From: Trichothermofontia sichuanensis B231
Lineage (GTDB): Bacteria; Cyanobacteriota; Cyanobacteriia; B231
Reading direction: 5' to 3'
NCBI RefSeq assembly: GCF_026240635.1
Contig: NZ_CP110848.1
Location: 374,501 to 438,500, forward strand
Length of the DNA: 64,000 bases
Made by a program: the position numbers and the translations under genes. Within the stretch, counting starts at the first letter, position 1. Each line of letters opens with the position of its first letter. Below the pieces are notes generated by a model that was not told the origin of the DNA, ran no database searches, and was given only the letters and a program-made list of their open reading frames with translations. Shown here piece by piece: positions 18,129 through 26,953 of the stretch.

Positions 18129-19475
18129 CTATTCATTCATATTGCGATAGGTTGCCACTGCGGACGGAGAGACTCGATTCAGGTACCGGAAAATCCAGTA
18201 CTTAAACACCGTATCCAGAATCACTGGAAAAGTAGCAATAAATAGGAAAATAAAGTCTCGACTCTCTGGCAAGCCAAAATGCCTCGCAATACTGGCTAAT
18301 ACCACCTCCCAGCCATGCGGAGAGTGGAAACCAACGAAAATATCAGTGAACAAGATAATAATAAATGCCTTAGCACTATCACTCAGACCATAGACGATAT
18401 CATCCATAAAGGATTTGAGAATCGTTACCTCACGCCGACTAAACACTAACACCATTGTGAAGGCAATTAGGGCAAGGAGATCGGAAAAAATATTCTTAAT
18501 CGCATTCGATCCGCGTTGACGATACTCCTCCTCAATTTCCCGTGCCTTGTCCTTGAGCAACGGGACCATCTCCTCCTCGGTTAACTTTTGTGATCCCGTC
18601 AGTAAGCTTCGGAACCGTAATTCCTCTTCAAATCGTTGAAGTTCTAATAGGGCTTCCTCTTCCATCTGTACATTTAAAAAGACCTCTTCCGATGGACGCC
18701 AGAGATGATCCACGATCGGCCCAACTAGAAATTTTTTAGACACCTGTTGTGTCAGCAGTGGAATCAAAATAATCAGCAGGATAAAGCGAAGTGAAACAAT
18801 TGTTTTACTCTTAGAACTGCGAAAACTCCGAATTAACTGCTCCTCTGCATTGGGATCCAGTTCCTTGCGCACCCGATCGATGGTGCCCAAAATTGATCGG
18901 GGTAGAAAACTAGTTTTATCCGCCATCGCCTCTGCGCTTTCCGCCAGTTCCAATTCCTGAGGATAGGCAGGACCAGCGGCTGAGTATGTCGCATTCCTCG
19001 CCGGATCAAACGCACTTGCTGGTTGTACGGGAACCAGGGATTGGGACTTGGCGGGGCGCTCGTACTTGAGGACAACGCTATCAATGAACTGTAACTTTTC
19101 TACGATTGCTGAGACGGCCTCATCGGCCTCAAAGCCCTCCACCCCATTCTGCCAGGATGCCGTTGCCCCATTCACGCCAATCAGCTTCTTATCAGAAAAA
19201 CTCAGGAACGATCGACTAGTCCTAAATTCCGCTAGACGCAATTTGACAATATTCAGATTGCGCTGCAACTCCGACTTGAAATAGGCATTGACCCGCTCAC
19301 TGCGCTCCGGTGAGGTATAGTCAATCTTGCCACCGCCAAAATGTCTTTCCTCCAGCGATCGAATCGCCAAGGCAGCGTCATACGCCTGCTCCAGCGATCG
19401 TTCGGGTGTTGCAAATAACCATTGATTTAACATTGACCAGGGGCGTCCTAGCAGCCCAGCGAGGGATTTCTTCAT
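18129..19475 (-). CDS. pxcA: Proton extrusion protein PxcA (CemA family)
   Basis: Protein of about 448 aa. The N-terminal soluble half contains SLEQAYDAALAIRSLEERHFGGGKI, and the C-terminal half has the four membrane segments of the CemA family (SLRFILLIILIPLLTQQV, LLALIAFTMVLVFSR, AFIIILFTDIFVGFHS and FIFLFIATFPVILDTVFKYW). PxcA is needed for light-induced Na-dependent proton extrusion and pH homeostasis in cyanobacteria; plastid CemA is its relative. The start is ATG 19475 (MKKSLAGLLG). The frame is open upstream to 19625, but that part lacks similarity. Confidence 0.93.
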   Translation of the reverse strand: MKKSLAGLLGRPWSMLNQWLFATPERSLEQAYDAALAIRSLEERHFGGGKIDYTSPERSERVNAYFKSELQRNLNIVKLRLAEFRTSRSFLSFSDKKLIGVNGATASWQNGVEGFEADEAVSAIVEKLQFIDSVVLKYERPAKSQSLVPVQPASAFDPARNATYSAAGPAYPQELELAESAEAMADKTSFLPRSILGTIDRVRKELDPNAEEQLIRSFRSSKSKTIVSLRFILLIILIPLLTQQVSKKFLVGPIVDHLWRPSEEVFLNVQMEEEALLELQRFEEELRFRSLLTGSQKLTEEEMVPLLKDKAREIEEEYRQRGSNAIKNIFSDLLALIAFTMVLVFSRREVTILKSFMDDIVYGLSDSAKAFIIILFTDIFVGFHSPHGWEVVLASIARHFGLPESRDFIFLFIATFPVILDTVFKYWIFRYLNRVSPSAVATYRNMNE

Positions 19476-19851
19476 CGTTTGTGAACCCACCAGCCATGAA
19501 TCTACAATAAAAAAATTTGCGGCGATCGCAACCTGAGCAGCGTGTATTTGTAGATTGTAGCGGTTTGGATTTAACGCGCGTGACCCCTTACGAGGCAGAA
19601 ATCCTGACGGTACGGCCCCGTCCAACCTTCGCGGTGAACGTGCTAGCAGGCAACCATTCGGTGTAGATGGTCGTCGGGATAGTGGACGAATGGCTGGCAG
19701 TATCGGTCTATCTAAGTATTCCTACCCTCAATGCCCTGACGCAGGCAGGAACCCCCATTAACTGGAACGGGGGCAATTCACCTGCCCCCAGGATTTTTGC
19801 GGTACCCTTCAGAGGGACTGAAGTATACCTACTCACTCAAGTATACTGAAA
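19476..19851. other. Intergenic region between pxcA and acsF
   Basis: No gene is supported. A hairpin (GGGGGCA at about 19770 with TGCCCCC at about 19784) and two copies of AAGTATAC (near 19823 and 19841) are present. A 60-codon plus-strand frame at 19667 has no ribosome-binding site and is not accepted. Confidence 0.4.
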
Positions 19852-20925
19852 CTAGCGGACAGTGCCTCGCAGGGCTTCGGCATAGATCGGTTTGATTAAG
19901 TACAGTTTGACCAGATCACCAAGGATACCCAGGATGAGGGGTAATTTTTGCAGGAATTTGATCGGAGCAGGTTTGTTGCTTGCTTCAATAGCCCGAATTT
20001 TCAGGTTCCGTTCAGCACACCGATGCATCCGAGGGAAAAATTCCGGATGATCGACATCAAGGATCGTGGGGAAGGCACGCGCGGAGGTGTTGTTGGTTTC
20101 GCGAATGACTTGCCGATCAAACTCGCTAGGATCGAGTCCTAAACTGCGATAAAAATCAGCTCGCTCATAAACAGTCAAACTGTGGGTGGCAAAGACAGAC
20201 AGCAGGAAGAAACGACTCCAAAGGCCTGACTGCCAGGTTTGCCAGAGTTCTGGCTGCGATCGCAACAATGCTTTGAAAATATCCCCATGACGGTTTTCAT
20301 CTTGGCACCAGCTTTCAAAATACTTGAACAGAGGATGGAACTGATTTTCAGGGTGCTTTTCCAGATGGCGATAAATAATGATATAGCGCCAATAGCCAAT
20401 TTTTTCTGATAGATAAACGGTGTACACCACCCAAGGAACGGGGAAAAAAGTATAGGTGCGATTCTTCGTCAGCTTGGCAAGATCTAGCGAGATATTAAAA
20501 TCTGCCATTGCCTTATTCAGAAACCCCGCATGACGGGCCTCGTCCCGCGCCATCAGGTGAAAAATCTCGGCCAGGAGTGGATTTCGAGTCTTAAGCCGAC
20601 GGGAGAGTTCCTTAAACAACAGAAAGCCGGAGAACTCGGACACACAGGAGCGTTCCAAATAATCAATAAAGGCACGACGATCGCGATCGCTCAGGTGATC
20701 CCAAGACTGCTGGAAGCTCTCATCCCGCACAAAATGGTGACGATTGTAATCGGCCCGCATCTCCGTTAGCATCGCCTGCAATTCCTTCTCCTGAGCCGAC
20801 AGATCCAGAGTTGCAGCAGCCTCAAAATCAGTGGTATAAAATCGGGGCGTTAACACCGTCTCCTGCATGGTGGCCTTTTTAATCGGTAAGGCTTCTGACT
20901 CTGGCGTGGACAAAACATTGACCAT
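19852..20925 (-). CDS. acsF: Mg-protoporphyrin IX monomethyl ester oxidative cyclase, aerobic
   Basis: Di-iron enzyme of 357 aa. It uses O2 to close the fifth ring of the chlorophyll precursor, making protochlorophyllide. The two metal-binding EXXH motifs are visible: EARH at 129-132 (FHLMARDEARHAGF) and ENRH at 210-213 (CQDENRHGDIF). The length matches the family. Cyanobacteria often have two cyclases, one induced at low oxygen and located beside heme oxygenase and hemN (the sll1874/ChlAII arrangement in Synechocystis). The context here points to that low-oxygen type, though sequence alone cannot prove it. The gene runs opposite to ho-hemN-bchE and is separated from them by a nuclease gene. 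Confidence 0.95.
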   Translation of the reverse strand: MVNVLSTPESEALPIKKATMQETVLTPRFYTTDFEAAATLDLSAQEKELQAMLTEMRADYNRHHFVRDESFQQSWDHLSDRDRRAFIDYLERSCVSEFSGFLLFKELSRRLKTRNPLLAEIFHLMARDEARHAGFLNKAMADFNISLDLAKLTKNRTYTFFPVPWVVYTVYLSEKIGYWRYIIIYRHLEKHPENQFHPLFKYFESWCQDENRHGDIFKALLRSQPELWQTWQSGLWSRFFLLSVFATHSLTVYERADFYRSLGLDPSEFDRQVIRETNNTSARAFPTILDVDHPEFFPRMHRCAERNLKIRAIEASNKPAPIKFLQKLPLILGILGDLVKLYLIKPIYAEALRGTVR

Positions 20926-21013
20926 AGGAACTCCGCTTCCCGTCTCAATAACTTAATAACTTTCTAGTTATAATAGATATCATCTTTGGGAGTCAGCGGG
21001 CAACTGTCAAGGG

Positions 21014-21055
21014 AGTATTAATACTTAATCACGCAATATCTAGAGAATAGATATT
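21014..21055. promoter_or_regulatory. Paired palindromes upstream of acsF
   Basis: A perfect 12-bp palindrome AGTATTAATACT (21014-21025) is followed by an interrupted inverted repeat AATATCTA-gagaa-TAGATATT (21035-21055, 8-bp arms). They lie 90-130 bp upstream of the acsF start, where operators for a dimeric regulator would sit. Synechocystis ChlR (MarR family) controls the equivalent low-oxygen genes; that these are sites for such a regulator is inference. Confidence 0.45.
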
Positions 21056-21097
21056 CGGATCGCGGTGATTGGGTGTTTGCCTTTGCAGGGGGTGGTA

Positions 21098-21979
21098 TCA
21101 GGTGGGCGGCTCGTTAGGGAGCACCAGGGCTGAGAGCGCGGGAGTGGTTAAAGCTGCGTCCACCAGGGCTTCCAATTGCTCCACTGTTAACTGCCGAACT
21201 CGTGTCTGTACGGTAGCAGGAACGTCGCCAAAGCGATGGGTCAATATCCGCAGAATTAAGGCCGCTGCCTCCTCTTGACGCCCTTCTTGACGCCCTTGTT
21301 GACGCCCTTTGAGTTCCCCTTCTTGACGCCCCTTGCGTTCCCCTTCCTGGAAAATCTCTTGATAGATAACGGATTCGCGCATAATCCCCTCCTGGAAAAC
21401 CTGACAAATTAACCCTGGCTTGAATTTCAAACCGGCCAATAATTGCACATAGGCACAAACCTGCTGCCGTTCTGGTTCTGATTCTAGCTGACGGACCCGC
21501 TGGGCAATCTCTGCCAACCACTGCTCTGGGTTGGGCCGATTTACCAAGACGGCGAAGGGCAAAAGGACCGGGTCAGCCAGCAACGGTTGCGGGTCCTGCT
21601 CCCACAGGCAAAGCACCTGGTAGGGATGGATGGTCCCCTCTAGGGCAAAGCAGGTTTCAATCACCGTGCCCGGAGCAGGTGGCAACAGTAGCACCACCAC
21701 CTGGGTAATTGGTACCCGATAACGACGGTATAGACGCACCCAATAGTCCAGCATTCGCAAGGGCAGGGGTGGGTCTGACTCCAGGCGGGTTTGGAACTCT
21801 AGGTGCAGAATGCGATTGTGGGTACGCAGAAACACGACGGAGTCTGCCCGTAGGGGTTCGATGCTGAGTTCGGTTTTGAGGAGGCTAACTGACTGGGGGG
21901 CTTCACCAAGAATCCAGGCAGCAATGCGGTCTGGGTGTTTTTCAGCGATGAGTTTGCAAAGGTTATCGAAGGACATCAA
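21098..21979 (-). CDS. Rpn-family PD-(D/E)XK nuclease, DUF4351 C-terminus (copy 1)
   Basis: Protein of 293 aa. The N-terminal nuclease-like core has RADSVVFLRTHNRILHLEFQT, the Rpn-type D...ExQ active-site pattern. A Gly/Arg/Gln/Glu-rich spacer of repeated GRQEG and GRQQG words (about 215-240) precedes a DUF4351-like C-terminus (ALILRILTHRFGDVPATVQT). Rpn proteins are DNA endonucleases or recombination-promoting factors. A close paralog is at 46967-47821. The gene sits between acsF and ho, breaking up the tetrapyrrole cluster. An alternative start is the second Met, three bases on. Confidence 0.85.
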   Translation of the reverse strand: MMSFDNLCKLIAEKHPDRIAAWILGEAPQSVSLLKTELSIEPLRADSVVFLRTHNRILHLEFQTRLESDPPLPLRMLDYWVRLYRRYRVPITQVVVLLLPPAPGTVIETCFALEGTIHPYQVLCLWEQDPQPLLADPVLLPFAVLVNRPNPEQWLAEIAQRVRQLESEPERQQVCAYVQLLAGLKFKPGLICQVFQEGIMRESVIYQEIFQEGERKGRQEGELKGRQQGRQEGRQEEAAALILRILTHRFGDVPATVQTRVRQLTVEQLEALVDAALTTPALSALVLPNEPPT

Positions 21980-22410
21980 TACATGAACAACTCAGGTGTG
22001 CCTCAGTTTAACCGCCCTGAGCGCTTCGGGACTAAACCAGGTATTGCCACTGATTGAGGGGATCTCAGTCATTAAGTTATATGAAGTCAAATTCACTTTG
22101 TTGCTTCATCGCTATACAGTTATTAAGTGTTGTCTGGTGTTGTACCTCAGCTCAGTTGCGCATTCTCCAACCCTACCGTTTGCTGAGTTTTGGGGTTATG
22201 CACCAGCAACAGTTGGGACTGGCTCTGGCTAGGTCAGTTAGAGTCCTGTCCCTGATGCCGATCGGGGTGGCTGATCGGTTGGGGTGGCTGGCGACACGCT
22301 GATCACAAGGGTGCGATCGTGGACCGGAAGGCCGCAGTCCTCCCCTTAGCTTGAGTTTTTCCGAAGGTTTTGGAATTTCTAGCCCTACTATTTGGATACA
22401 GGTTTTCAAT
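21980..22410. other. Leader region upstream of ho
   Basis: No gene is supported; plus-strand frames at 21996 and 22054 lack ribosome-binding sites and family features. The promoter for the ho-hemN-bchE unit should lie here, but no clear -10/-35 pair stands out. Confidence 0.4.
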
Positions 22411-23163
22411 ATGAGTATTGACTTAGCGACCCGGCTACGGGAAGGCACCAAGCACTCGCATACGGCTGCGGAAAATACGGCCTTTATGAAGTGTTTCCTC
22501 AAGGGGATTGTTGAGTGGGAACCCTTCCGCAAGTTAATTGCCGACTTGTATTTTGTCTATCGCGCATTGGAAGCGGAAATGCGACGGCATCAGAATCATC
22601 CCGTTGTGGGGCCGATGTATTTCCCTGAGTTGGAGCGGGAAGCCAACCTCGCGAAGGATTTGGCGTTTTACTATGGTGACAACTGGCAAAATGAGATTGA
22701 AGCGTCGCCGGAAGGGATCAAGTACGTCAATCGCATTCAGGAAGTTGCCAATACGGAGCCAGCGTTGTTAGTTGCCCATGCCTATGTGCGCTATATGGGT
22801 GATTTATCCGGTGGCCAAAGCTTGAAAAACATTGCGCGATCGGCCTTAAATTTACCGGCGGATAAAGGAACCGGTCTGCATGAGTTTGATCAAATTCCGA
22901 CGGTGGAGGCGCGTCGTGCCTTTAAGGCCAAGTATCGAGATGCTTTGAACAGTTTGCCGGTGGACGAAGCCTTGGCCCAAAAGATTGTGGATGAGGCTAA
23001 TCTTGCCTTCCAAATGAACCGGAATGTGGTTCATGAACTAGAGCCAGCCGTGCGAGCTGCCGTAGGTGAACATGTGTTTGACCTGATTACCCGCCAGGAT
23101 AAACCGGGTAGTACCGAACGGGCACCGGGCAGCACCTCAGTTGAACTGGTCGCCGCTGAGTAA
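22411..23163 (+). CDS. ho: Heme oxygenase (biliverdin-producing)
   Basis: Protein of 250 aa. It cleaves heme with O2 and reduced ferredoxin to biliverdin IX-alpha, CO and iron, supplying bilins for phycobilisomes and phytochromes. The proximal heme ligand is His17 in REGTKHSHTAAEN. The distal helix has YVRYMGDLSGGQSLKNIARSAL with the characteristic GDLSGGQ. The start is ATG 22411 (MSIDLATRLREG), the family N-terminus; the in-frame extension to 22351 is rejected. Position before hemN matches ho2 of the low-oxygen operon of Synechocystis, so it may be the ho2 isoform. Confidence 0.94.
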   Translation: MSIDLATRLREGTKHSHTAAENTAFMKCFLKGIVEWEPFRKLIADLYFVYRALEAEMRRHQNHPVVGPMYFPELEREANLAKDLAFYYGDNWQNEIEASPEGIKYVNRIQEVANTEPALLVAHAYVRYMGDLSGGQSLKNIARSALNLPADKGTGLHEFDQIPTVEARRAFKAKYRDALNSLPVDEALAQKIVDEANLAFQMNRNVVHELEPAVRAAVGEHVFDLITRQDKPGSTERAPGSTSVELVAAE

Positions 23164-23202
23164 GTTGGCTGTACCCTCGGTCTTCAGCCAGAGACCATAA
23201 CT

Positions 23203-23299
23203 AACCACCAAGGTACCAGGACACAAACACAGTTCAACACCACGTGCCTCTTCGTGTCCCTCTTCGTGTCCCTTTTCGCGTCTTAGTGTCTTGGTGGTT
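23203..23299. repeat. 97-bp inverted-repeat element between ho and hemN
   Basis: AACCACCAAG (23203-23212) and its exact complement CTTGGTGGTT (23290-23299) bracket a sequence containing GGACACAAACAC and repeated CTTCGTGTCCCT words (23250-23285). I recall similar AACCACCAAGG...CTTCGTG...CTTGGTGGTT elements as dispersed repeats in cyanobacterial genomes. It lies inside the presumed ho-hemN transcript and could form a stem there. Confidence 0.6.
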
Positions 23300-23331
23300 C
23301 ACAGTACCTTCCATTCAGATTTTGCAAACCT

Positions 23332-24729
23332 ATGAAACTGCTATCCCACACCGTTGAATTTGATGCTGGCCTCCTGCGAAAATACGATCGCCCTCTCCCT
23401 CGCTACACCAGTTATCCCCCTGCCACTGAGTTAACCGAGTCTTTCCAGGAACGGGACTTCCGAGGCGCGATCGCGGTTGGGAATTACAAGCAAACACCCC
23501 TATCTCTATACTGCCATATTCCCTTTTGTGAAACCGTGTGTTACTTCTGTGGTTGCAACACGGTGATCACTCAACGTAAAGAAGTGGCTGTCCCCTATCT
23601 AAACTATCTTCAACGTAATATCGAGCAAATCGCTGAATTGGTCGATCGCGATCGCAAGGTACATCAACTTCACTGGGGCGGCGGTACTCCGAACTATTTG
23701 TCACTGGAGCAGGTGGAAACCCTGTGGAATACCCTGCATCAGCATTTTAAGTTCGACGATCGGGCTGAGATTTCGATTGAAGTCAATCCCCGCTACCTCA
23801 CAAAGGAATACGTTTATTTCCTCAAGGATCTAGGTTTCAATCGGATTAGTTTTGGTATCCAGGATTTTGATCCGAGGGTGCAGGAGGCGGTCAATCGTAT
23901 CCAACCGGAAGCACTTCTCTTTGAGGTAATGGGCTGGATTAAGGATGCTGGGTTTGAAAGCATTAATGTGGATTTGATCTATGGCTTGCCCTATCAAACC
24001 CTGGCAACCTTCCAAAATACGATCGCCAAAACGATCCAACTTGATCCCGATCGCATTGCCGTGTTCAACTTCGCCTATGTGCCCTGGATGAAGCCCGTTC
24101 AGAAGCGCTTACCGGAACAGGCCCTTCCGCCCGCTGCGGAAAAGCTGGAAATCCTGAAGATGACGATCGCTGAACTCACGTCGCATGGCTATGTTTTCAT
24201 CGGCATGGACCACTTTGCCAAACCGAATGACGAACTGGCGATCGCCCAACGTCAGGGACAACTGCACCGCAACTTCCAGGGCTATACCACCCAGCCAGAA
24301 TCGGATCTACTGGCCTTTGGCATGACCGCCATCAGTATGTTGCAGGATGTCTATGTCCAAAATCACAAACGCATCCAGGACTACTACCGGGCGATCGATA
24401 ATAATGAACTCCCGATTGAACGAGGAGTTACGCTTGATCGCGAAGATATTGTGCGGCGCACGATTATCATGGAACTTATGTGCCAGTTTCATCTTTCTAA
24501 GGATGATCTGGAGGAGAAATATCATCTCAGTTTTGATCATGACTTTGATGAGTATTTTGCCAATGAGAAATTTGATCTACGTCTCTTGGAGGCCGATGGT
24601 TTAGTTGAACTCTCTCCCAACGATATTCAGGTAACACCTGCCGGTCGTTTGCTGATTCGTAACATTGCTTCAGTCTTTGACACTTATCTGAAACAACGGC
24701 AAATTGAACGGTTCTCTAAGGCTGTTTAA
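23332..24729 (+). CDS. hemN: Oxygen-independent coproporphyrinogen III dehydrogenase
   Basis: Radical-SAM enzyme of 465 aa. It decarboxylates coproporphyrinogen III to protoporphyrinogen IX without oxygen, replacing HemF. The cluster motif CX3CX2C is Cys66, Cys70 and Cys73 in CHIPFCETVCYFCGCN, with the following Cys75 typical of true HemN. Further hallmarks are QLHWGGGTPNYLS, EVNPRYLT and NVDLIYGLPYQT. It is on the same strand as ho (168 bp upstream) and bchE (110 bp downstream), consistent with one low-oxygen transcription unit. Confidence 0.95.
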   Translation: MKLLSHTVEFDAGLLRKYDRPLPRYTSYPPATELTESFQERDFRGAIAVGNYKQTPLSLYCHIPFCETVCYFCGCNTVITQRKEVAVPYLNYLQRNIEQIAELVDRDRKVHQLHWGGGTPNYLSLEQVETLWNTLHQHFKFDDRAEISIEVNPRYLTKEYVYFLKDLGFNRISFGIQDFDPRVQEAVNRIQPEALLFEVMGWIKDAGFESINVDLIYGLPYQTLATFQNTIAKTIQLDPDRIAVFNFAYVPWMKPVQKRLPEQALPPAAEKLEILKMTIAELTSHGYVFIGMDHFAKPNDELAIAQRQGQLHRNFQGYTTQPESDLLAFGMTAISMLQDVYVQNHKRIQDYYRAIDNNELPIERGVTLDREDIVRRTIIMELMCQFHLSKDDLEEKYHLSFDHDFDEYFANEKFDLRLLEADGLVELSPNDIQVTPAGRLLIRNIASVFDTYLKQRQIERFSKAV

Positions 24730-24839
24730 GAGCAATGCTCAAAACTGGTTTTTATTGACGGCTGAGATCGTCACTATGAACTTTAAGTTACAGTTTCGTG
24801 CTGTTGAATGCTAAGGGGCAATTTAAGCGGAGGCTTTGC

Positions 24840-26456
24840 ATGCGTATTTTAATGATCCAGCCTAACTACCATTCCGGTGGTGCCGAAATCGCTGGGAACT
24901 GGCCACCTAGTTGGGTGCCCTATGTTGGGGGTGCTCTCAAGGCCGCGGGCTTCGATCAGGTCCGATTTATTGATGCCATGAGCAATCACATTGAGGATGG
25001 AGAATTAGCCGAGAAAATTCGGGCCTATCAGCCGGATGTGGTGATGGCAACGGCAATTACGCCCATGATCTATCAATCACAAACGACTCTGGGGATCGCT
25101 AAACAAGTCTGCCCGGATGTCGTCACGATCATGGGGGGCATTCATCCCACCTATATGTACCAAGAAGTGCTGACGGAAGCCCCCTGGGTGGACTATATCA
25201 TTCGTGGCGAAGGTGAAGAGATTAGTGTTAATTTACTACGGGCCATTGAACAAGGTACTGATCGCCAACAGCGTCATGAAATCCTTGGCATTGCCTTCCT
25301 GGAAAATGGCGAAATTGTTGCGACACCGGCCCATCCCCCGATTAAGAACCTGGATACCCTCTCTCCAGATTGGAGCCTCCTGGAGTGGGATAAATATATC
25401 TACACGCCCCTGAACGTTCGGGTGGCGGTGCCTAACTATTCCCGTGGGTGTCCCTTCCGGTGTCGCTTCTGTTCGCAGTGGAAATTCTGGCGCAAATACC
25501 GTGCCCGATCGCCCAAACACTTTGTCGATGAAATCGAGACACTGGTCAAGGAATACAAGGTTGGCTTTTTCATCTTGGCTGATGAGGAACCAACAATTAA
25601 TAAATCCCGCTTTATGGCCTTATGTCAGGAACTGATCGATCGCAACTTGGGTGTCCATTGGGGTATTAACACCCGCGTGACGGATATTCTGCGCGACGAG
25701 AAAGAACTCCCGTTCTATCGCAAAGCCGGTTTAGTCCATGTCTCCCTCGGTACCGAGGCCGCTGCCCAGTTGAATTTGAATCTTTTCCGCAAGGAAACGA
25801 CGATCGCGGACAACAAACGGGCCGTCCAACTTTTGCGAGATAATGGCATCCTGGCGGAAGTGCAGTTCATCATGGGGTTGCCGAATGAAACCCCAGAAAC
25901 GATCGCTGAAACCTATCGCATGGCCCGCGATTGGCAGGCTGACATGACCAACTGGAACATGTATACGCCGTGGCCCTTTGCGGAACTGTTCAAGGACTTG
26001 GAGGATCGCGTCGAAATTCGCGACTATTCCCACTACAACTTTGTAACTCCCATCATTAAACCCGATAATATGACGCGGGAAGAGGTGTTGCGAGGTGTTT
26101 TGGGTAACTATGCTAAGTTCTATATGCACAAAACGATCGAGTATTGGTTTGAGAAAGATCCCTTCAAGCGACGCTATCTCCTTGGTTGTCTGTGGGCCTT
26201 TGCTAAAACAACCTGGGACAAGCGGTTCTATAACCTCAAGCGAGTGAAGCGCAAGGGCTTACATACGGAAATCGAGTTTGGTTTTGACCCAAGCAAGATC
26301 CTCTCTCCCGAAGAAATTGCCCAACGCCAGCAAAAGCAAACCGCTGATGTAGACTTTTTGGGTACAATTTCAGCCTGTGGTGCGCCCAATGATCTGGTTG
26401 CAGATGAGCAAACACTTAAAGTAGGGGAAGCCCCTATTCCGATGATGAAAATTTAA
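24840..26456 (+). CDS. bchE: BchE-like anaerobic Mg-protoporphyrin IX monomethyl ester cyclase
   Basis: Protein of 538 aa. An N-terminal B12-binding-type Rossmann domain (about 1-150) is followed by a radical-SAM domain with Cys204, Cys208 and Cys211 (SRGCPFRCRFCSQWKFW). In purple bacteria BchE makes the chlorophyll isocyclic ring with water-derived oxygen, the oxygen-independent counterpart of AcsF. Cyanobacterial homologues are known, but their role is less settled. The start is ATG 24840, with GGAGG about 7 bp upstream; an upstream start at 24798 is less likely. Sharing a locus with acsF, ho and hemN supports a cyclase role at low oxygen. Confidence 0.88.
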   Translation: MRILMIQPNYHSGGAEIAGNWPPSWVPYVGGALKAAGFDQVRFIDAMSNHIEDGELAEKIRAYQPDVVMATAITPMIYQSQTTLGIAKQVCPDVVTIMGGIHPTYMYQEVLTEAPWVDYIIRGEGEEISVNLLRAIEQGTDRQQRHEILGIAFLENGEIVATPAHPPIKNLDTLSPDWSLLEWDKYIYTPLNVRVAVPNYSRGCPFRCRFCSQWKFWRKYRARSPKHFVDEIETLVKEYKVGFFILADEEPTINKSRFMALCQELIDRNLGVHWGINTRVTDILRDEKELPFYRKAGLVHVSLGTEAAAQLNLNLFRKETTIADNKRAVQLLRDNGILAEVQFIMGLPNETPETIAETYRMARDWQADMTNWNMYTPWPFAELFKDLEDRVEIRDYSHYNFVTPIIKPDNMTREEVLRGVLGNYAKFYMHKTIEYWFEKDPFKRRYLLGCLWAFAKTTWDKRFYNLKRVKRKGLHTEIEFGFDPSKILSPEEIAQRQQKQTADVDFLGTISACGAPNDLVADEQTLKVGEAPIPMMKI

Positions 26457-26579
26457 GCCAGATAAGCCAGAGGTCTTAATTATCTTTGCACCAGAAAATT
26501 TCAATAGCCTCTGATCTCTAGAAGTTTTCTAGTGCTGCCTCTGGTTTGGTACGAATTTTAGCCGGCTAGGATTTCCTGC

Positions 26580-26615
26580 GTTAATGGTGAGGTTGTCAGT
26601 GACCTCACCATTAAC
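26580..26615 (+). terminator. Strong hairpin after bchE
   Basis: A perfect 14-bp stem, GTTAATGGTGAGGT (26580-26593) and ACCTCACCATTAAC (26602-26615), with an 8-nt loop, begins 124 bp past the bchE stop. The T-tract after it is weak (TTTGCATTTCG), so termination is likely but not certain. Confidence 0.65.
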
Positions 26616-26674
26616 TTTGCATTTCGACGTTTTGATTTTTAGTGATGGATAGGGTTTACACCTAGTTAACCGAC

Positions 26675-26812
26675 AAAACTCGCAGCACCCTCACCCCAAC
26701 CCCTCTCCCAGAGCGGGCGAGGTGCTCATCGAGTTAGGTTTTGTGCTTCAAGTCCCTTTGCGCCTAGTGGGAGAAGGGATTTAGGGATGAGGGGAAAAGA
26801 TGGGTCAGGTAA
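26675..26812 (+). repeat. Family-B dispersed repeat, copy 1
   Basis: About 135 bp containing GAGCGGGCGAGGTGCTCATC, AGGTTTTG, TTCAAGTCCCTTTGCGCC and GGATTTAGGGATGAGGGG, and ending GGGTCAGGTAA. Copies with the same order of words are at 35288-35399 and, split by another repeat, at 41445-41665. Confidence 0.75.
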
Positions 26813-26953
26813 CCAGGGTCTACACCCTAAACTCAGGGGATCTGCCAACTATTGGGTATGGCTAGGTTTGGTATAATCAGGAGCTAGTATCTATGATCGC
26901 TGAATGACGACTGATCGCCGCAATCACCTGGAACGCTCCCTAGATTAGATGAT

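Noticed and set aside
22054-22302. ORF upstream of heme oxygenase
   Set aside because: No ribosome-binding site; the translation looks random and overlaps another frame of similar length.
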